From the NCBI GenBank assembly GCA_014843695.1, contig CM026400.1:10826333-10890332 (forward strand): a DNA stretch of 64,000 nt, written 5' to 3'. Below are positions 43,445 to 55,579 of the stretch, piece after piece. Under the pieces are notes generated by a model that saw only the letters and a list, made by a program, of their open reading frames with translations, did no database searches and was not told the DNA's origin. The translations under genes and the position numbers were made by a program. Position 1 is the stretch's first letter, and every line of letters begins with the position of its first letter. This DNA comes from Archivesica marissinica. Taxonomy: Eukaryota > Mollusca > Bivalvia > Venerida > Vesicomyidae.

Positions 43445-46400
43445 TGCTATTGCCCATACAATACCCAATACCACATACATTGTACAATACCACATACATT
43501 ACCCAATACCACATACATTTATACCACATACATTACCCAATACCACATACATTACCCAATACCACATACAATACACAATACCACATACATTACCCAATAC
43601 CACATACATTACCCAATACCACATACATTACCCAATACCACATACATTACCCAATACCACATACATTACCCAATACAACATACATTATACAATACCACAT
43701 ACATTATACAATACCACATACATTACCCAATACAACATACATTACCCAATACCACATACATTACAAAATACCACATACATTACCCAATACCACCTACATT
43801 ACCCAATACCTTATCATCACTGATGGTCACGGGTTCGAGCCCCGCTCAGACCGTGTCTCATTTACATGAAAAGTTGGCAGTTTCTTATGTAGGTTGGTGC
43901 ACCCAAGTACTGGTTAACCGTTGGAGCCTGCCCAGAAAAGGTGTTGTTAGGTAAACTGCCTGCCCGCCGGCGATATAGCCCAAAATGGTGCTGATGCAGG
44001 CGTAACACACGAAATATAACATAACATAATTACCCAATACCACATACATTACCCAATACCACATACATTACCCAATACCACATACATTACCCAATACCAC
44101 ATACATTACCCAATACCACATACATTACCCAATACCACATACATTACCCAATACCACATACATTACCCAATACAACATACATTATACAATACCACATACA
44201 TTACCCAATACAACATACATTATACAATACCACATACATTATACAATACCACATACATTATACAATACCACATACATTATACAATACCACATACATTACC
44301 CAATACAACATACATTATACAATACCACATACATTATACAATACCACATACATTACCCAATACAACATACATTATACAATACCACATACATTACACAATA
44401 CCACATACATTACCCAATACCACATACATTATACAATACCACATACATTACCCAATACAACATACATTATACAATACCACATACATTACCCAATACAACA
44501 TACATTACCCAATACCACATACATTATACAATACCACATACATTACCCAATACCACATACATTATACAATACCACATACATTATACAATACCACATACAT
44601 TATACAATACCACATACATTACCCAATACAACATACATTATACAATACCACATACATTATACAATACCACATACATTATACAATACCACATACATTATAC
44701 AATACCACATACATTACCCAATACCACATACATTATACAATACCACATACATTACCCAATACAACATACATTATACAATACCACATACATTATACATTAC
44801 CCAATACAACATACATTATACAATACCACATACATTATACAATACCACATACATTACCCAATACCACATACATTATACAATAGCACATACATTACCCAAT
44901 ACAACATACATTATACAATACCACATACATTATACAATACCACATACATTACCCAATACCACATACATTACCCAATACCACATACATTACCCAATACAAC
45001 ATACATTATACAATACCACATACATTATACAATACCACATACATTACCCAATACAACATACATTATACAATACCACATACATTATACAATACCACATACA
45101 TTACCCAATACCACATACATTATACAATAGCACATACATTACCCAATACAACATACATTATACAATACCACATACATTATACAATACCACATACATTACC
45201 CAATACCACATACATTACCCAATACCACATACATTACCCAATACAACATACATTATACAATACCACATACATTATGCAATACCACATACATTACCCAATA
45301 CAACATACATTACCCAATACCACATACATTACCCAATACCACATACATTACCCAATACCACATACATTACCCAATACAACATACATTACCCAATACAACA
45401 TACATTATACAATACCACATACATTACCCAATACCACATACATTACCCAATACGACATACATTACCCAATACAACATACATTATACAATACCACATACAT
45501 TACCCAATGCCACATAAAATACCTCACACATAACCAACACCACATACATTGCCAATACCAGCTACATTACCCAATACCACATACATTACCATATACCACA
45601 CACATTGCTAATACCACATACATTACTCAATGCCACACACATTATCAATGCCACATACAATACCTCATACAATACTACATACATACACCAATACCACATA
45701 CATACACCAATACCACATACATACACCAATACCACATACATACACCAATACCACATACATTACCCAATACCACATACATTACCCAATACAACATACATTA
45801 TACAATACCACATACATTACCCAATACCTCATATATTATCAATACAACACACCTTGCCAACACCACACACATTGCCAACACCACATGCATGGTCAACACC
45901 ACATACATTGCCAATACCACATACATTGCCAATACCACATACATTGCCAATACCACATACATTGCCAATACCTCGTACATTGCCAATACCACATACATTG
46001 CCAATACCACATACATTGCCAGTACCACACACATTACCAATACCTCATACATTGCCAATACCACATACATTGCCAATACCACATGCCTTACCAATACCAC
46101 ATACATTGTCAGTACCACACACATTACCAATACCTCATACATTGCCAATACCACATACATTGCCAATACCACATACATTGCACAATACCACATACATCAC
46201 CAATACCACATACACCACCGATACCACATACACCACCAATACCACATACATCACCAATACCACATACATTACCAATTCCTCATACATTACCGATACCACA
46301 TACATTAACAATACCACATACATTACCAATTCCTCATACATTACCGATACCACATACATTAACAATACCACATACATTACTAATTCCTCATACATTACCG

Positions 46401-47100
46401 ATACCACATACATTAACAATACCACATGCATTGCCAGTACCACATACATTACCAATACCTCATACATTACTACAATACCACATACATTACTACAATACCA
46501 CATACATTACCAATACCACATACATTACTACAATACCACATACATTACCAATACCTCATACATTACTACAATACCACATCCAGTACCAAGACCACATACA
46601 ATACCACACACATCACCTAATATCACATAAATTGCCAATACCACATACATTGCCCAATACCACATGCATTACCAATATCACATAAATTGCCAATACCACA
46701 TACATTGCCCAACACCACATACATTACACAATACCACATACATTACCAATACCACATACATTGCCAGATACCACATACATTGCCCAATACCACATACATT
46801 GCCCAATACCACATGCATTACCAATACCACATGCATTGCCCAGTACCACATACATTGCTCAGTACCACAAACATTACCCAATACCACATACATTACAAAT
46901 ACCGTATACATTACTACAATACCACATACATTACAATATTCATTGCACCAATACCACATACATACACCAATACCACATATATTGCCAATACCACATACAT
47001 TACCCAATACCACATACATTGCACCACTACCACATACATTGCCCAATACCTCATGCATTACCAATACCACATACATTACCAATACCACAATACCACAAAC
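43445..47100. repeat. CCCAATACCACATACATTA (18-19 bp) array, about 3.6 kb
   Basis: About 190 units of a short motif (ACCACATACATT plus ACCCAAT or ATACAAT). The left two thirds are very regular. The right part, from about 45500, mixes related motifs (TTGCCAATACCACATAC, CATTACTACAATACC). It is interrupted by SINE-A at 43810-44028. Frames of 120-350 codons are artefacts. Confidence 0.95.
43810..44028 (+). mobile_element. SINE-A, 5'-truncated, inside the array
   Basis: Starts TTATCATCACTGATGGTCAC within the tRNA-like head and keeps box B and the full body to AACATAACATA. Flanking array sequence ATTACCCAATACC occurs on both sides, compatible with target duplication, but the repetitive host makes this uncertain. 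Confidence 0.9.
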
Positions 47101-47164
47101 AATCGCAAAGTGAAGTACCTGCAATAAAAGTAGGAATATAATGGACACATCTCTTAAACTTCCC

Positions 47165-48928
47165 AAACTCTACAGAGGTAGGGTAGATAAGCCGACTTTA
47201 TCCGGAGATACAGTAACATAAACCTGTCTCTAAGGAGGTGGGGTAGATAAGCCGACTTTATCCAGAAACACAGTAGCATATAAACCTATGTCTCTATGGA
47301 GGTGGGGTAGATAAGCCGACTTTATCCGGAGATACAGTAGCATATAAACCTATGTCTAAGGTGGGGTAGATAAGCCGACTTTAACCGGAGATACAGTAAC
47401 ATATAAACCTATGTCTCTATGGAGGTGTGGTAGATAAGCCGACTTTATCCGGAGATACAGTAACATATAAACCTATGTCTCTATGGAGGTAGGGTAGATA
47501 AGCCGACTTTATCCGGAGATACAGTAGCATATAAACCTATGTCTGTGTGGAGGTAGGGTAGATAAGCCGACTTTATCCAGAGATACAGTAGCATATAAAC
47601 CTATGTCTCTATGGAGGTGGGGTAGATAAGCCGACTTTATCCGGAGATACAGTAGCATATAAACCTATGTCTAAGGTGGGGTAGATAAGCCGACTTTAAC
47701 CGGAGATACAGTAACATATAAACCTATGTCTAAGGAGGTGGGGTAGATAAGCCGACTTTATCCGAAACACAGTAGCATATAAACCTATGTCTCTATGGAG
47801 GTGGGGTAGATAAGCCGACTTTATCCGGAGATACAGTAGCATATAAACCTATGTCTAAGGTGGGGTAGATAAGCCGACTTTACCGAGATACAGTACATAT
47901 AAACCTATGTCTGGAGGGGTAGACTAAGGTGGGGTAGATAAGCCGACTTTAACCGGAGATACAGTAACATATAAACCTATGTCTAAGGAGGTGGGGTAGA
48001 TAAGCCGACTTTATCCGGAGATACAGTAGCATATAAACCTATGTCTATGGAGGTGGGGTAGATAAGCCGACTTTATCCGAGATACAGTAGCATATAAACC
48101 TATGTCTCTATGGAGGTGGGGTAGATAAGCCGACTTTATCCAGAGATACAGTAGCATATAAACCTATGTCTAAGGTGGGGTAGATAAGCCGACTTTAACC
48201 GGAGATACAGTAACATATAAACCTATGTCTAAGGAGGTGGGGTAGATAAGCCGACTTTATCCGGAGATACAGTAACATATAAACCTATGTCTAAGGAGGT
48301 GGGGTAGATAAGCCGACTTTATCCGAAACACAGTAGCATATAAACCTATGTCTCTATGGAGGTGGGGTAGATAAGCCGACTTTATCCGGAGATACAGTAG
48401 CATATAAACCTATGTCTAAGGTGGGGTAGATAAGCCGACTTTAACCGGAGATACAGTAACATATAAACCTATGTCTCTATGGAGGTGGGGTAGATAAGCC
48501 GACTTTATCCGGAGATACAGTAACATATAAACCTATGTCTCTATGGAGGTGGGGTAGATAAGCCGACTTTATCCGGAGATACAGTAGCATATAAACCTAT
48601 GTCTAAGGTGGGGTAGATAAGCCGACTTTAACCGGAGATACAGTAACATATAAACCTATGTCTCTATGGAGGTGGGGTAGATAAGCCGACTTTATCCGGA
48701 GATACAGTAACATATAAACCTATGTCTCTATGGAGGTGGGGTAGATAAGCCGACTTTATCCAGAGATACAGTAGCATATAAACCTATGTCTCTATGGAGG
48801 TAGGGTAGATAAGCCGACTTTATCCGGAGATACAGTAGCATAGAAACCTATGTCTGTGTGGAGGTAGGGTAGATAAGCCGACTTTATCCAGAGATACAGT
48901 AGCATATAAACCTATGTCTGTGTGGAGG
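47165..48928. repeat. about 62-bp minisatellite array
   Basis: About 28 units of GGTGGGGTAGATAAGCCGAC, TTTATCCGGAGATACAGTAG and CATATAAACCTATGTCT, joined by CTATGGA, AAGGA or AA. Unit types (TATCCGG or TAACCGG, AGTAGC or AGTAAC) recur in blocks, showing block-wise amplification. Confidence 0.95.
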
Positions 48929-49276
48929 TGATCGCGTTAATTATGACATTGGAATACAGATATAACCAAGATAAAAAGTTAACTATTTGTATGGCGTGCA
49001 GTTAATCTAGTAAATACGGTAGTACGATGAAAGTCCGAAATATGTGAGAAGTACTATGCACTGTACGTTAGACACATAATAGGTTTTTAAGCATAACGTA
49101 TAAGCATGTTACTCAAGCAAGCAGTAGAGATAAATAAGATATTTGTTTTTTAACAAAGCATTATTTATGTGGTGGCGACTTTAACAAAATGATCTAACAA
49201 AACATATATCCACGAGCCCATGGTACATGTATACAAAACATAATTTTAATAATCAATTGCATTTGTTGCCAATAAG
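48929..49276. other. no gene recognised
   Basis: AT-rich intron sequence. Confidence 0.45.
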
Positions 49277-49381
49277 CAGTGGCGTAGCTACCTATAAGCC
49301 ACACTGCCTGGGGGGGGGATTTTTTAATAAACCCCCCTAACATTGGGCTTGTACATCAATTCAGGACCAGCTACGCCACTG
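49277..49381. mobile_element. short MITE with CAGTGGCGTAGCT ends
   Basis: 105 bp with inverted ends CAGTGGCGTAGCT and AGCTACGCCACTG. Such ends are common in hAT-type non-autonomous elements. I see no clear 8-bp target duplication. A G-run and a CCCCCC run form part of the interior. Confidence 0.8.
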
Positions 49382-49530
49382 ATACGTCACATATTTCTGT
49401 ATGTCAATGGTGGTTTGTATTATCACCCTTAAATCGACATCGAAGCAAATCCATGTACCAATTCATACAACCTGAAAATTTCAACATGCAGTATTATAAT
49501 AATTATTTATCATCAATCAATCGCTATTAA

Positions 49531-49759
49531 CCCATTTCATTCTGGATACATTTAACTGCTTTTGCAAACAACATAGATCCAGATCAGCCGCTGTGTGCTG
49601 ATAAGGATCTATGTTGTTTGCTACATAGCCAATTGTCTTAGCAAGATCATCTGAATAGCAAACAGCATAGAGCCTGATCAGACGGAACATTCCGTGGCGG
49701 TTGATCTGGCTCTATGTTCTTTGCAAATACTGTTTGAACGGTATCCAGAATGAAATGGG
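49531..49759. mobile_element. MITE-H copy 2, two hairpins
   Basis: Begins CCCATTTCATTCTGGATAC and ends GTATCCAGAATGAAATGGG, flanked by TTAA at 49527-49530 and 49760-49763. The two palindromes of copy 1 are present in opposite order: the CAACATAGATCC hairpin comes first and the CAGCATAGAGCC hairpin second. Confidence 0.88.
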
Positions 49760-49857
49760 TTAATGAACAGTACAGGACTGTATACATGAACATCGTTATG
49801 CCGAGATAAGTATTAATTACTTATACATTTATTGTCTTTCAAAAGCTTGAATGTGAC

Positions 49858-50690
49858 CAAAAAAACAAATTTCTACAGAATGTAGTTCCCTAATGTTTAT
49901 TTATTTTACAATGATTGCGAAACAAGCTTTAACAACTTATATTAATCACTCTCGTTGGCGCGGATGAAAGCGTATATGTGGTCATCCGTGTGGGAGGAAA
50001 CCGGAATACCCGGATGAAAACCAACCTGTCCGATCTGGCGACCACCGTACCATCTCACATACTTCCCGTTCTGAGGATCGAACCCGGGTTGTATTGGTGA
50101 GAAGCGAGCGCGCTAACCACTGCGCTAGTTCCCTATTATGTGGTATAATTTTTTGTCCAAATATTTGCAACAGAATCTAGCATTTCAAGCGTTGTATACA
50201 ACATTTATTTGCATAAGAAAATAATGTAAATAGGGTGAACATGCATGCATAATACAATGCTTGTATCCTGAACAACATTTATGCTACATATTTAGCTCTA
50301 TCTCACATTTGTGTCTATGCATGTTTTAGACCAATTGGATTTTAAATTATCGCTAAGCGACAGTATCACACGTTTAATATCGACTCCAATAATAAACAAA
50401 CGTCAATTCAGGAGCATGGCTGACCGTTAAAAAATCCTACTTTCTCTTTTGAGTGCAAGAAGACCGGAAAAAACACTGTTTATTGATTGAAAGTTAGTGG
50501 AGCATGGCTGACTGTTAATAAATCCTACTTTCTCTTTTGAGTGCAAGAAGACCGGAAAAAAACCTGTTTATTGATTGAAAGTTAGTGTTTGAATTATTTT
50601 TGCCGGATAATAATTTATTGTAACATTATTCTACATAAATAAATGCATTGTTTTGCTTTTTGCGATGAAACGCCATTTGAAATGAAAAGT
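49858..50690 (+). mobile_element. MITE-I copy 3, with SINE-D insertion
   Basis: Similar to 57371-57892: TACAGAATGTAGTTCC, then after the SINE CCCTATTATGTGGTATAATT, AATAATGTAAATAGGGTG, GGAGCATGGCTGACCGTT and TTTTGCTTTTTGCGATG. An internal 80-bp tandem duplication (GGAGCATGGCTGAC to GTTAGTG) lies at about 50411-50590. The left end is poorly defined. Confidence 0.78.
49892..50125 (-). mobile_element. SINE-D, full minus copy with 10-bp target duplication
   Basis: Bracketed by TAGTTCCCTA at 49882-49891 and 50126-50135. On the minus strand the head has box A TAGCGCAGTGGTTAGCGCG and box B GGGTTCGATCC. The body carries CCGTTTGGTCGCCAGATCGG-like sequence, CCGGTTTCCTCCCACACGG and the shared tail AGAGTGATTAATATAAGTTG. 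Confidence 0.9.
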
Positions 50691-50804
50691 AGATAGTTTA
50701 TTCAATGCTTTTAACATTATCGTTAATGTATAGGATATAAGCCGAAAACGATCCAATATGTAAAATACATACTTAAAAATGCTTTTAACATTATCATTTA
50801 TTAG

Positions 50805-51040
50805 TTTATACAAATTTATTTTAGCTCGATTGCGAAACAAGTTCTTTCAACTTATATAAATCACTCTCGAGACCTCATTCCTGATGGAATCCATCGCCAC
50901 GAGGGAGAGAGAAGAGACAACGTGGAATTTAAATGCCTTGCCTAAGGGCACAATCGTAACGGCTCCAGCGGGGCTCGAACTCCGGACCTTTCGCACCTGA
51001 AGCGAACGCACATCCAATGCGCTATCACGACTTCCACAAG
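50805..51040 (-). mobile_element. SINE-C, minus copy
   Basis: Reverse body with GAGACCTCATTCCTGATGGA, ATCCATCGCCACGAGGGAGA, GCTCCAGCGGGGCTCGAACT (box B) and GCGCTATCACGACTTCCAC (box A side). Near-complete. Confidence 0.92.
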
Positions 51041-51505
51041 TTCGTTTATGTATAGGATATAAGCCGAAAATGTTCCAATATGTAAAATACATACTTAAAA
51101 AACACACACTTATATAACAAGATACTACTAATTAAAATTGTTAATTTCGTACATTTACGCATATGATTTAATATAATATTATGGCCTTTTGACAACAGTC
51201 CAATATTAAAATGTTTTTTTTAATGATAATTGACTGCCAAATACAAAGGTATCGCATCACGATTTTAATAAAAGTTGAATAACTTGGATTGATTGGATTC
51301 TTGCAATAGTGGATCCTGATATGTATAAATATGTGAATGTAGTCAACTGTAGGTTAATCAATGAAAATGTTTCTTACTACACCAAGAGGGTTGGTGGTTT
51401 AACCATGTATATGTATGTCTACATAATACACTATGAAACTTGTATATAGAGGTAACCCAAGTGAAGGGCAAAAATCAACCTCTGCACAAGTGACGGCCTT
51501 GATAT
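51041..51505. other. no gene recognised
   Basis: AT-rich intron sequence. The start duplicates a phrase seen left of the SINE-C (TATAGGATATAAGCCGAAAA, 50730 and 51051), consistent with a target-region duplication. Confidence 0.45.
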
Positions 51506-51800
51506 ATGTGGTCTCTTAATACAGGTGGTCTCTTAATACAATTGGTCTCTTAATACAGGTGGTCTCTTAATACAATTGGTCTCTTAATACAGGTGGTCTC
51601 TTAATACAGGTGGTCTCTTAATACAATTGGTCTCTTAATACAGGTGGTCTCTTAATACAGGTGGTCTCTTAATACAATTGGTCTCTTAATACAGGTGGTC
51701 TCTTAATACAGGTGACCACTTAATACAGGTGGTCTCTTAATACAGGTGGTCTCTTAATACAGGTGGTCTCTTAATACAGGTGGCCACTTAATACATCAGT
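51506..51800. repeat. 18-bp array of a MITE-F arm motif
   Basis: About 16 units of GGTGGTCTCTTAATACA(G/A)T. The phrase CTTAATACAGGTGG also occurs in MITE-F arms, and the flank GTGGTCGCTGAATGCAGAAG, AAGTTTGACCGTGTC looks like a MITE-F end. Confidence 0.85.
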
Positions 51801-52269
51801 TTTTTTTAATGAATACATGTGGTCGCTGAATGCAGAAGCAAGTTTGACCGTGTCTGAATATATAATTCAGTTATCGTGTTAAGGGAGACAATCCAGATAC
51901 ATCTTAAATACAATTCCGGATTTGTTGTCTCCCTTGTCCATTTAATTTAGAAAGCTTTCTATCTTAACAGTGGTTTTTGGCTGTGTGGGGTGTTAGCAGG
52001 ATATCTCAAAAAGTTGTAGATGCATTTTGATGAAACTTTGTGGACATATAGAGGATTGGTCCAGGTGGAAGTGTTTCAATTTTGGGAGAAATCGGTCATG
52101 GCATGTGGTCAGGGTGGTCAGGAAAGCATCCACTCTTGTTGACTATATACCAATGTAAAATCAAGCATTTGGTCCTGTATTAGACACCAATGTGGCTGCT
52201 TGCATTTCTTGGAGTGCTATTCTCTAGTTTATTTGCAAAGCTGATGTTATGCAAGCATTGTTGATACAG
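51801..52269. other. no gene recognised
   Basis: Intron 5 sequence. A phrase here (GACCACCCTG/CATGCC type wording around 52090) reappears inverted near 53540, suggesting another old repeat. Confidence 0.35.
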
Positions 52270-52536
52270 GTCCGCCTCCGTGGTCGAGTGGTTAAGGTCG
52301 CTGACTTGTATACCACTGTAACCTATCATCTCTGATGGTCACGGGTTCGAGCCCCGCTCAGACCGTGTCTCATTTATATGAAAAAGTTGGCAGTTTCTTA
52401 CGGAGGTTGGTGCACCCAATTACTGGTTAACCGCTGGAGCCTGCCCAGGAAAGGTGTTGTTAGGTAAACTGCTTGCCGGCGATATAGCCCAAAATGGTGC
52501 TGATGCAGGCGTAAAACCCGAAATATAACATAACAT
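52270..52536 (+). mobile_element. SINE-A, full copy
   Basis: Head GTCCGCCTCCGTGGTCGAG, box B GGGTTCGAGCCCC and the full body to AAATATAACATAACAT. Confidence 0.93.
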
Positions 52537-53668
52537 TCGATCCTATTTTATTCCCCCATATTATCCAGTTTGTAGAGGAAGTCTTATAGCAGGGCTGTTT
52601 ATCTTCCTCTTTTTTAGAGGACTTCCTGTTTTGGTAAAAATCTTGAAAGTAAATATTGTCAGATTTTGTCTAAGCTGTTCAGAAAAGATAGTTTTTCACG
52701 TTTTAGGTGGGCACTCTTCTTGTCTTCAGTATTTTGGCAGATGTCCTCTTTGGACAATTTTCCATTCACATCCCTTTTCTATACTTATTAATTTACAGAA
52801 GTAAAAACCAAATCTTATACAATTCTCATCATCACAATGCAGTGTACTGAAACAAGGGAAGTAACCGCGACTATCCTACATATTTTGTTAAACAGCTGTT
52901 GTCTCATCTTGTGCAAAATATTTGCACTGTTGATTTGTTACCTAAAATAATCTTCATTGTACCATTAGTTACTGTGATTGGTTGAATTTCATCATCAGTT
53001 TTAATCCAACCAATCAAGAGCATTTGAATTTTTCAAATATCAAAAGCGCAGTTGATTCATAACCTTGGCCAAGATAATGAGATAGTGTTTGGGTGATTGG
53101 CAGATAACATGTCAATATTGATGGAGAATTAAGACAGTGTTGAGAGTAGATAACAAACTCTCAGACACCTGGCAGCTTCTATTAATATTTGTATAGCTTG
53201 GTCACTCTGCTTCTGTTTTTATGATACGGTATTTTTTTGGCCAACATTTGCATTTTTTTGCCCAACATTTGCTTCTCTAATACTGCGAAGTCCATAGTTT
53301 TTTGGGATGTGAACCTCAACTTGTCATCATTTTCTTACAATTCTGAAGCTTCCCTCGTACTGGTATTTGACCTAAGAACAAATGCTTGATTTTACAGTTG
53401 TATTTATGCACATGATGGTATATATTCACATGAGCTGAAAAGGTCAACTTCAAGGTCATGGGGTATGGTTTGTTTGAAAGGTCATGAGGTTATCAGTAAT
53501 GCATAGTTTACCATAGAAGTCAATGTGAGTGGATTTCGCTGACCATCCTGGCCACACGCCTTGACCAATTTCTCCCAAATCCGAATAATGTCCTCGTAGA
53601 CCAACAATCTAACAATCTATATATCCACAAAGTTTCATCAAAATCTATCGGCAAGCTTTAAATTATCC
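52537..53668. other. no gene recognised
   Basis: About 1.1 kb of intron 5 with no supported frame. Confidence 0.45.
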
Positions 53669-53748
53669 TGCCCACGCACACACGGACACACTGACGCACG
53701 CACCCACGCGCGTGCGCGCACGCACGGACACACACACACACAGACAGA
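53669..53748. repeat. CA/CG-rich microsatellite
   Basis: Alternating purine-pyrimidine tract (ACGCACACACGGACACAC, CGCGCGTGCGCGCACGCACG, ACACACACACAGACAGACAG). Confidence 0.9.
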
Positions 53749-53995
53749 CAGCCATACGCAGCTAAAATCAATAAAAAAAATAAACATTGTACCTAATGGC
53801 GGGTTCAAAATCCGGGTTAGTATTGGATGTTTATATTCATTGGTTCACAGCAACTGGTTGTTATGATATTTATGCAATATGTTATAAGTTTACATGTGCC
53901 GAAATAAAATGCAAATATTATTGTGTTTTCATCTTTCATTCTTTCCTGCCAGTGAATTAAAACTATTTATTTTCTCTCTTTTTCCATCCAATCAG

Positions 53996-54071
53996 GTTTA
54001 GAAGAAAGTCTTCCTCCGACCAAGCTTCCAAAAAATGCTGACCTCAGCAAGCCTATCCCAAAACGTATCGG
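53996..54071 (+). CDS. PPP1R10: PNUTS exon 6: completes FRSTGLE block
   Basis: A 76-nt exon 23.5 kb downstream of exon 5. Reading across the junction gives F-R-S-T-G-L-E-E-S-L-P-P-T-K-L-P-K-N and then A-D-L-S-K-P-I-P-K-R-I-G. Vertebrate PNUTS has the same arrangement (FRSTGLE, later LKPIPLKR). The acceptor is CAATCAG after a pyrimidine tract and the donor is GTAAGC at 54072. It leaves two bases (GG). A minus-strand open frame over this exon is a shadow. Confidence 0.92.
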
Positions 54072-55249
54072 GTAAGCCACCGAGGATTCGTCACTCGTAT
54101 CGTATTCACAAGAAGCAGAATTACTGTAATATGGCATAGAAGTACATTTATCCAATTTCATGTCTGCATTTTCAAACACATCGGGATATTCGTCAAATTG
54201 TGTGGCTGAGAAAATTAATGGGGGATTTTGAGTATAATTGTATATAACGTACTCGGTATATGGGACCATGTGTGCATTAGAAACTAATATGGCACTGCTA
54301 TTCTATCATTCCATATCGAATTTATGGTAAATTTGGATATGCAGATAAACTATTATATAGTACGGGGCCTGCTAAGATTTAACCCAATAGTACGGGCGGG
54401 TGGGAGAGTTCAGCATCTATGAAGGAATTTATCTAGATGGGTATATCCGAGTGTTGTTATTGGTCGGGACAGAGTTGTTTGCACGGGTATATCCGAGTGT
54501 TGTTATTGGTCGGGACAGAGGTGTTTGCACTCCAGACTAATTGCATTCAGTTTATAATGCTACTACACTTTACATGGGTCGAGGATAAACGGTAAAGGTG
54601 ATTAGAGTAACTTCCCTTGTCCAGCTGTAACTTATATGAATCGCTTACTCTTTGAATGCATCAAAGCGTCCAGTTTTTATGACACAAAAATGCAGAACTG
54701 GCATATATGTGTTGTTCTGTTTTGCAGAACCAACTCAACAAATTGCCGTTTGCGGGTTTTGAGTTATCAAATTGCCTGCATTAGTACGCCCACCCCTCCC
54801 CAAACACAAACCGCACCAATTAGTGTATTATATTGTATGTATACACTAACACAAATTGGTAGTTTTCAAGACAATAAATTATATTAAAACAAATAACGCT
54901 TGATATATCCGGGGGGGGGGGCATAGTGATGGCTGGATGGGTCTGTTATGTTGGGGGTAGAGAGGGGCTAGTGCCGGGCATTGTATCACAGACTACCCTA
55001 ACATGTTGATGCCTGGTTGGATCTGTTGATTAGGGTAGGACGGGGGGGGGATAGTTCATTGTATCTCGAAGCTCGCTTAATATTAGTGGGAGGAAGAGGG
55101 AGAGGGGGGATGACAGGGAGACAGTGGGCTTTCTCTACTCTAATCAAGAAACGTTTTGAATAGTTCTATACCATTTTACAGTGAAACGGCTACATTGAAA
55201 TTTAATATGTTCAAATTATTAAAAATGATTAATTCTCTGTGTAACTTAA
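54072..55249. other. intron 6 left part, no gene
   Basis: Contains a direct duplication of about 45 bp at 54437-54530 (GGGTATATCCGAGTGTTGTT, ATTGGTCGGGACAGAG). An 83-codon frame (54636-54887) and a 100-codon minus frame overlapping exon 6 are unsupported. Confidence 0.5.
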
Positions 55250-55490
55250 CCCTTTCAACCCCACAGGCTTCTAAATAGGCTTATGAAAAGTGTAGATCCA
55301 GATGAGCCGGCTTGTGACGAGCCGTCTCGTCAGGATCTGCACTTTTTTGCCAGTAATAATTATTACTATTTTTAGATAAAATTACCCATTTTGATAAATG
55401 AACTGGTGGTCCAAAGGTAATTTTCTTATTAATTTATTGGTCTGAAAATATCATGCACCAGTCCATGTCAGTTACTTGGGGTTGAATGGG
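55250..55490 (-). mobile_element. MITE-G copy 4, minus orientation
   Basis: Begins CCCTTTCAACCCCACAGG after TTAA (55246-55249) and ends CTTGGGGTTGAATGGG before TTAA (55491-55494). The hairpin is at about 55294-55337. Its right end, CATGTCAGTTACTTGGGGTT then GAATGGGTTAA, is the part resembling the 41-bp satellite. Confidence 0.92.
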
Positions 55491-55579
55491 TTAATGCTGT
55501 ATCTGGTATTTTGTATTATGAAATTGCTTCATTTGGTTGATTGGTATTAACGATTGTATTAGTTAATTAATTGTATTCT

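Noticed and set aside
45274..47141. Frames of 120-351 codons, His/Tyr/Ile/Thr-rich
   Set aside because: They derive from the 18-bp array, in all frames and on both strands.
53967..54269. 100-codon minus-strand frame over exon 6
   Set aside because: It is the antisense of a real exon and its intron, with no support of its own.
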